NCBI GenBank assembly: GCA_028551475.1 | Contig: CM052359.1 | Location: 20,213,583-20,277,582, forward strand | From: Casuarina equisetifolia | Taxonomy: Eukaryota; Streptophyta; Magnoliopsida; Fagales; Casuarinaceae | Length of the DNA: 64,000 nt | Direction of reading: 5' to 3' | Shown here: one piece after another, positions 63,155 to 64,000 of the stretch | Layout of the letters: each line of letters begins with the position of its first letter | Position numbering within the stretch: the stretch's first letter is position 1 | Translations under genes and position numbers: made by a program | The notes under the pieces: model-generated | The model's database searches: none | What the model was told of the DNA's origin: nothing | The model's input: the letters and a program-made list of their open reading frames with translations, nothing else

Positions 63155-64000
63155 CTAAAAGCAGACGGGAGAATGTACGCATACTTCATATAAGTAATAC
63201 ACGATACCCCACATTCCTAAGCATTCCCAGTATGTTGGCTTCGATTGTGCATCACAGTTTTGCCTGCTAGCCAACGGCTTGCTTTTCAGTCGTTTTATCT
63301 CGCTCTCTCCGTTTAATTTCTTATTTTTTTTAAAAACTTTGAATTCAACATAACCTTCTTCTAGATTTTTAGGACATATTCAGCATAACCCTCTGACATG
63401 ATCAATGCTAGAATATTAGGGACGAAATAACCTGCTTAAGGGACATCCAATATAACCATGAGATGTTCAACACCAGGGTAACAAAATAGCCTAGGTTTTG
63501 TCACAGAACTTACCTAGATAGGGACATGAAAGGATGTGACCCATTTGACCATTGAGGGTGCTAGTTAGACAGAAGTTGGTGCAGCAAACACCCAAATTTC
63601 TACCACGTTTGACACCACAAGACAATCTTCTTTAAGGCTAAGAATTTGTCAATGGCATTTGTTGGTACCTTCGTCATTTAGTCTTTGTCGGCATTGAGAG
63701 ATTCATCACAGAGATAGATTATTTCTCCATAATTTGAATCGAGGGAGAAAGATTCTTCCATTCTGATCATAGAAAGATGATAGAAGCAAGGCATGTATCC
63801 TGTGCAGTTGGGATCTGGCAGAAAAATACTGGTACTTAATACCCCGCATATATATGCATAGAGAAGATCTAATTACTGTAACTCACTTTCTCGTTTGACA
63901 ACCATGTGGGTTTTCCCCCATGATCAATGCCAATATTCTCTAAATGTCAATATATAAATAGAAACGTTGTTTGAGTGGTTGATATTAAAGACTATACCCC
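63155..64000. other. End of window, no gene seen
   Basis: The stretch around 63350-63620 has a more even base composition than its surroundings and may be a repeat, but I could not assign a class. Confidence 0.35.

Noticed and set aside
1-64000. CRISPR arrays, bacterial operons or biosynthetic clusters
   Set aside because: None seen; repeats are plant minisatellites and retroelement parts, and the genes are unrelated plant genes.

Overview
This is nuclear DNA from a flowering plant, most likely a eudicot. It holds plant-specific gene families with GT-AG introns, AT-rich spacers, Ty1/copia and Ty3/gypsy retrotransposon fossils and a decayed insert of plastid DNA. The species cannot be named from the sequence. 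Genes are sparse: about one per 10-15 kb, apart from one very long gene.

Layout. 1-4.0 kb: two diverged copies of a roughly 0.9 kb upstream block; the second lies directly before the leader of the first gene. 4.0-20.3 kb (+): a complete 42-exon callose synthase, recognisable by its whole length as CALS5/GSL2 (pollen-wall callose). Its only defect is one non-GT splice donor. 20.9-22.1 kb: plastid-derived insert with psaJ, rpl33 and rps18 remnants in plastid order. 23.4-29.5 kb: two diverged copies of a locus for a small acidic protein of unknown function (122 and 132 codons, minus strand). 29.9-30.8 kb: three tandem copies of a unit of about 0.3 kb. 30.8-39.2 kb: a decayed Ty3/gypsy element (minus) split by an old Ty1/copia element, itself carrying a further insert of about 0.9 kb. 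42.5-43.5 kb (-): an intronless C2H2 zinc-finger regulator of the STOP1/STOP2 family. 44.5-50.0 kb: a young Ty1/copia element with matching 231-bp LTRs and a perfect 5-bp target duplication, about 1 kb upstream of the STOP-like start. 50-60.4 kb: gene-poor DNA with repeat scraps. 60.5-61.7 kb (-): a three-exon R2R3-MYB gene. 62.9-63.2 kb (-): a candidate gene for a small secreted peptide.

The genes do not form a pathway or cluster; they are separate plant genes divided by repeats. I found no clear new multi-gene system. The points most worth following are the damaged splice donor in CALS5, the duplicated CALS5 upstream block, the paired small orphan proteins, the three-layer retroelement nest, and the young copia insertion next to the STOP-like gene. 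Exon limits come from reading splice sites by eye and from remembered family sequences; no alignment or search was run.
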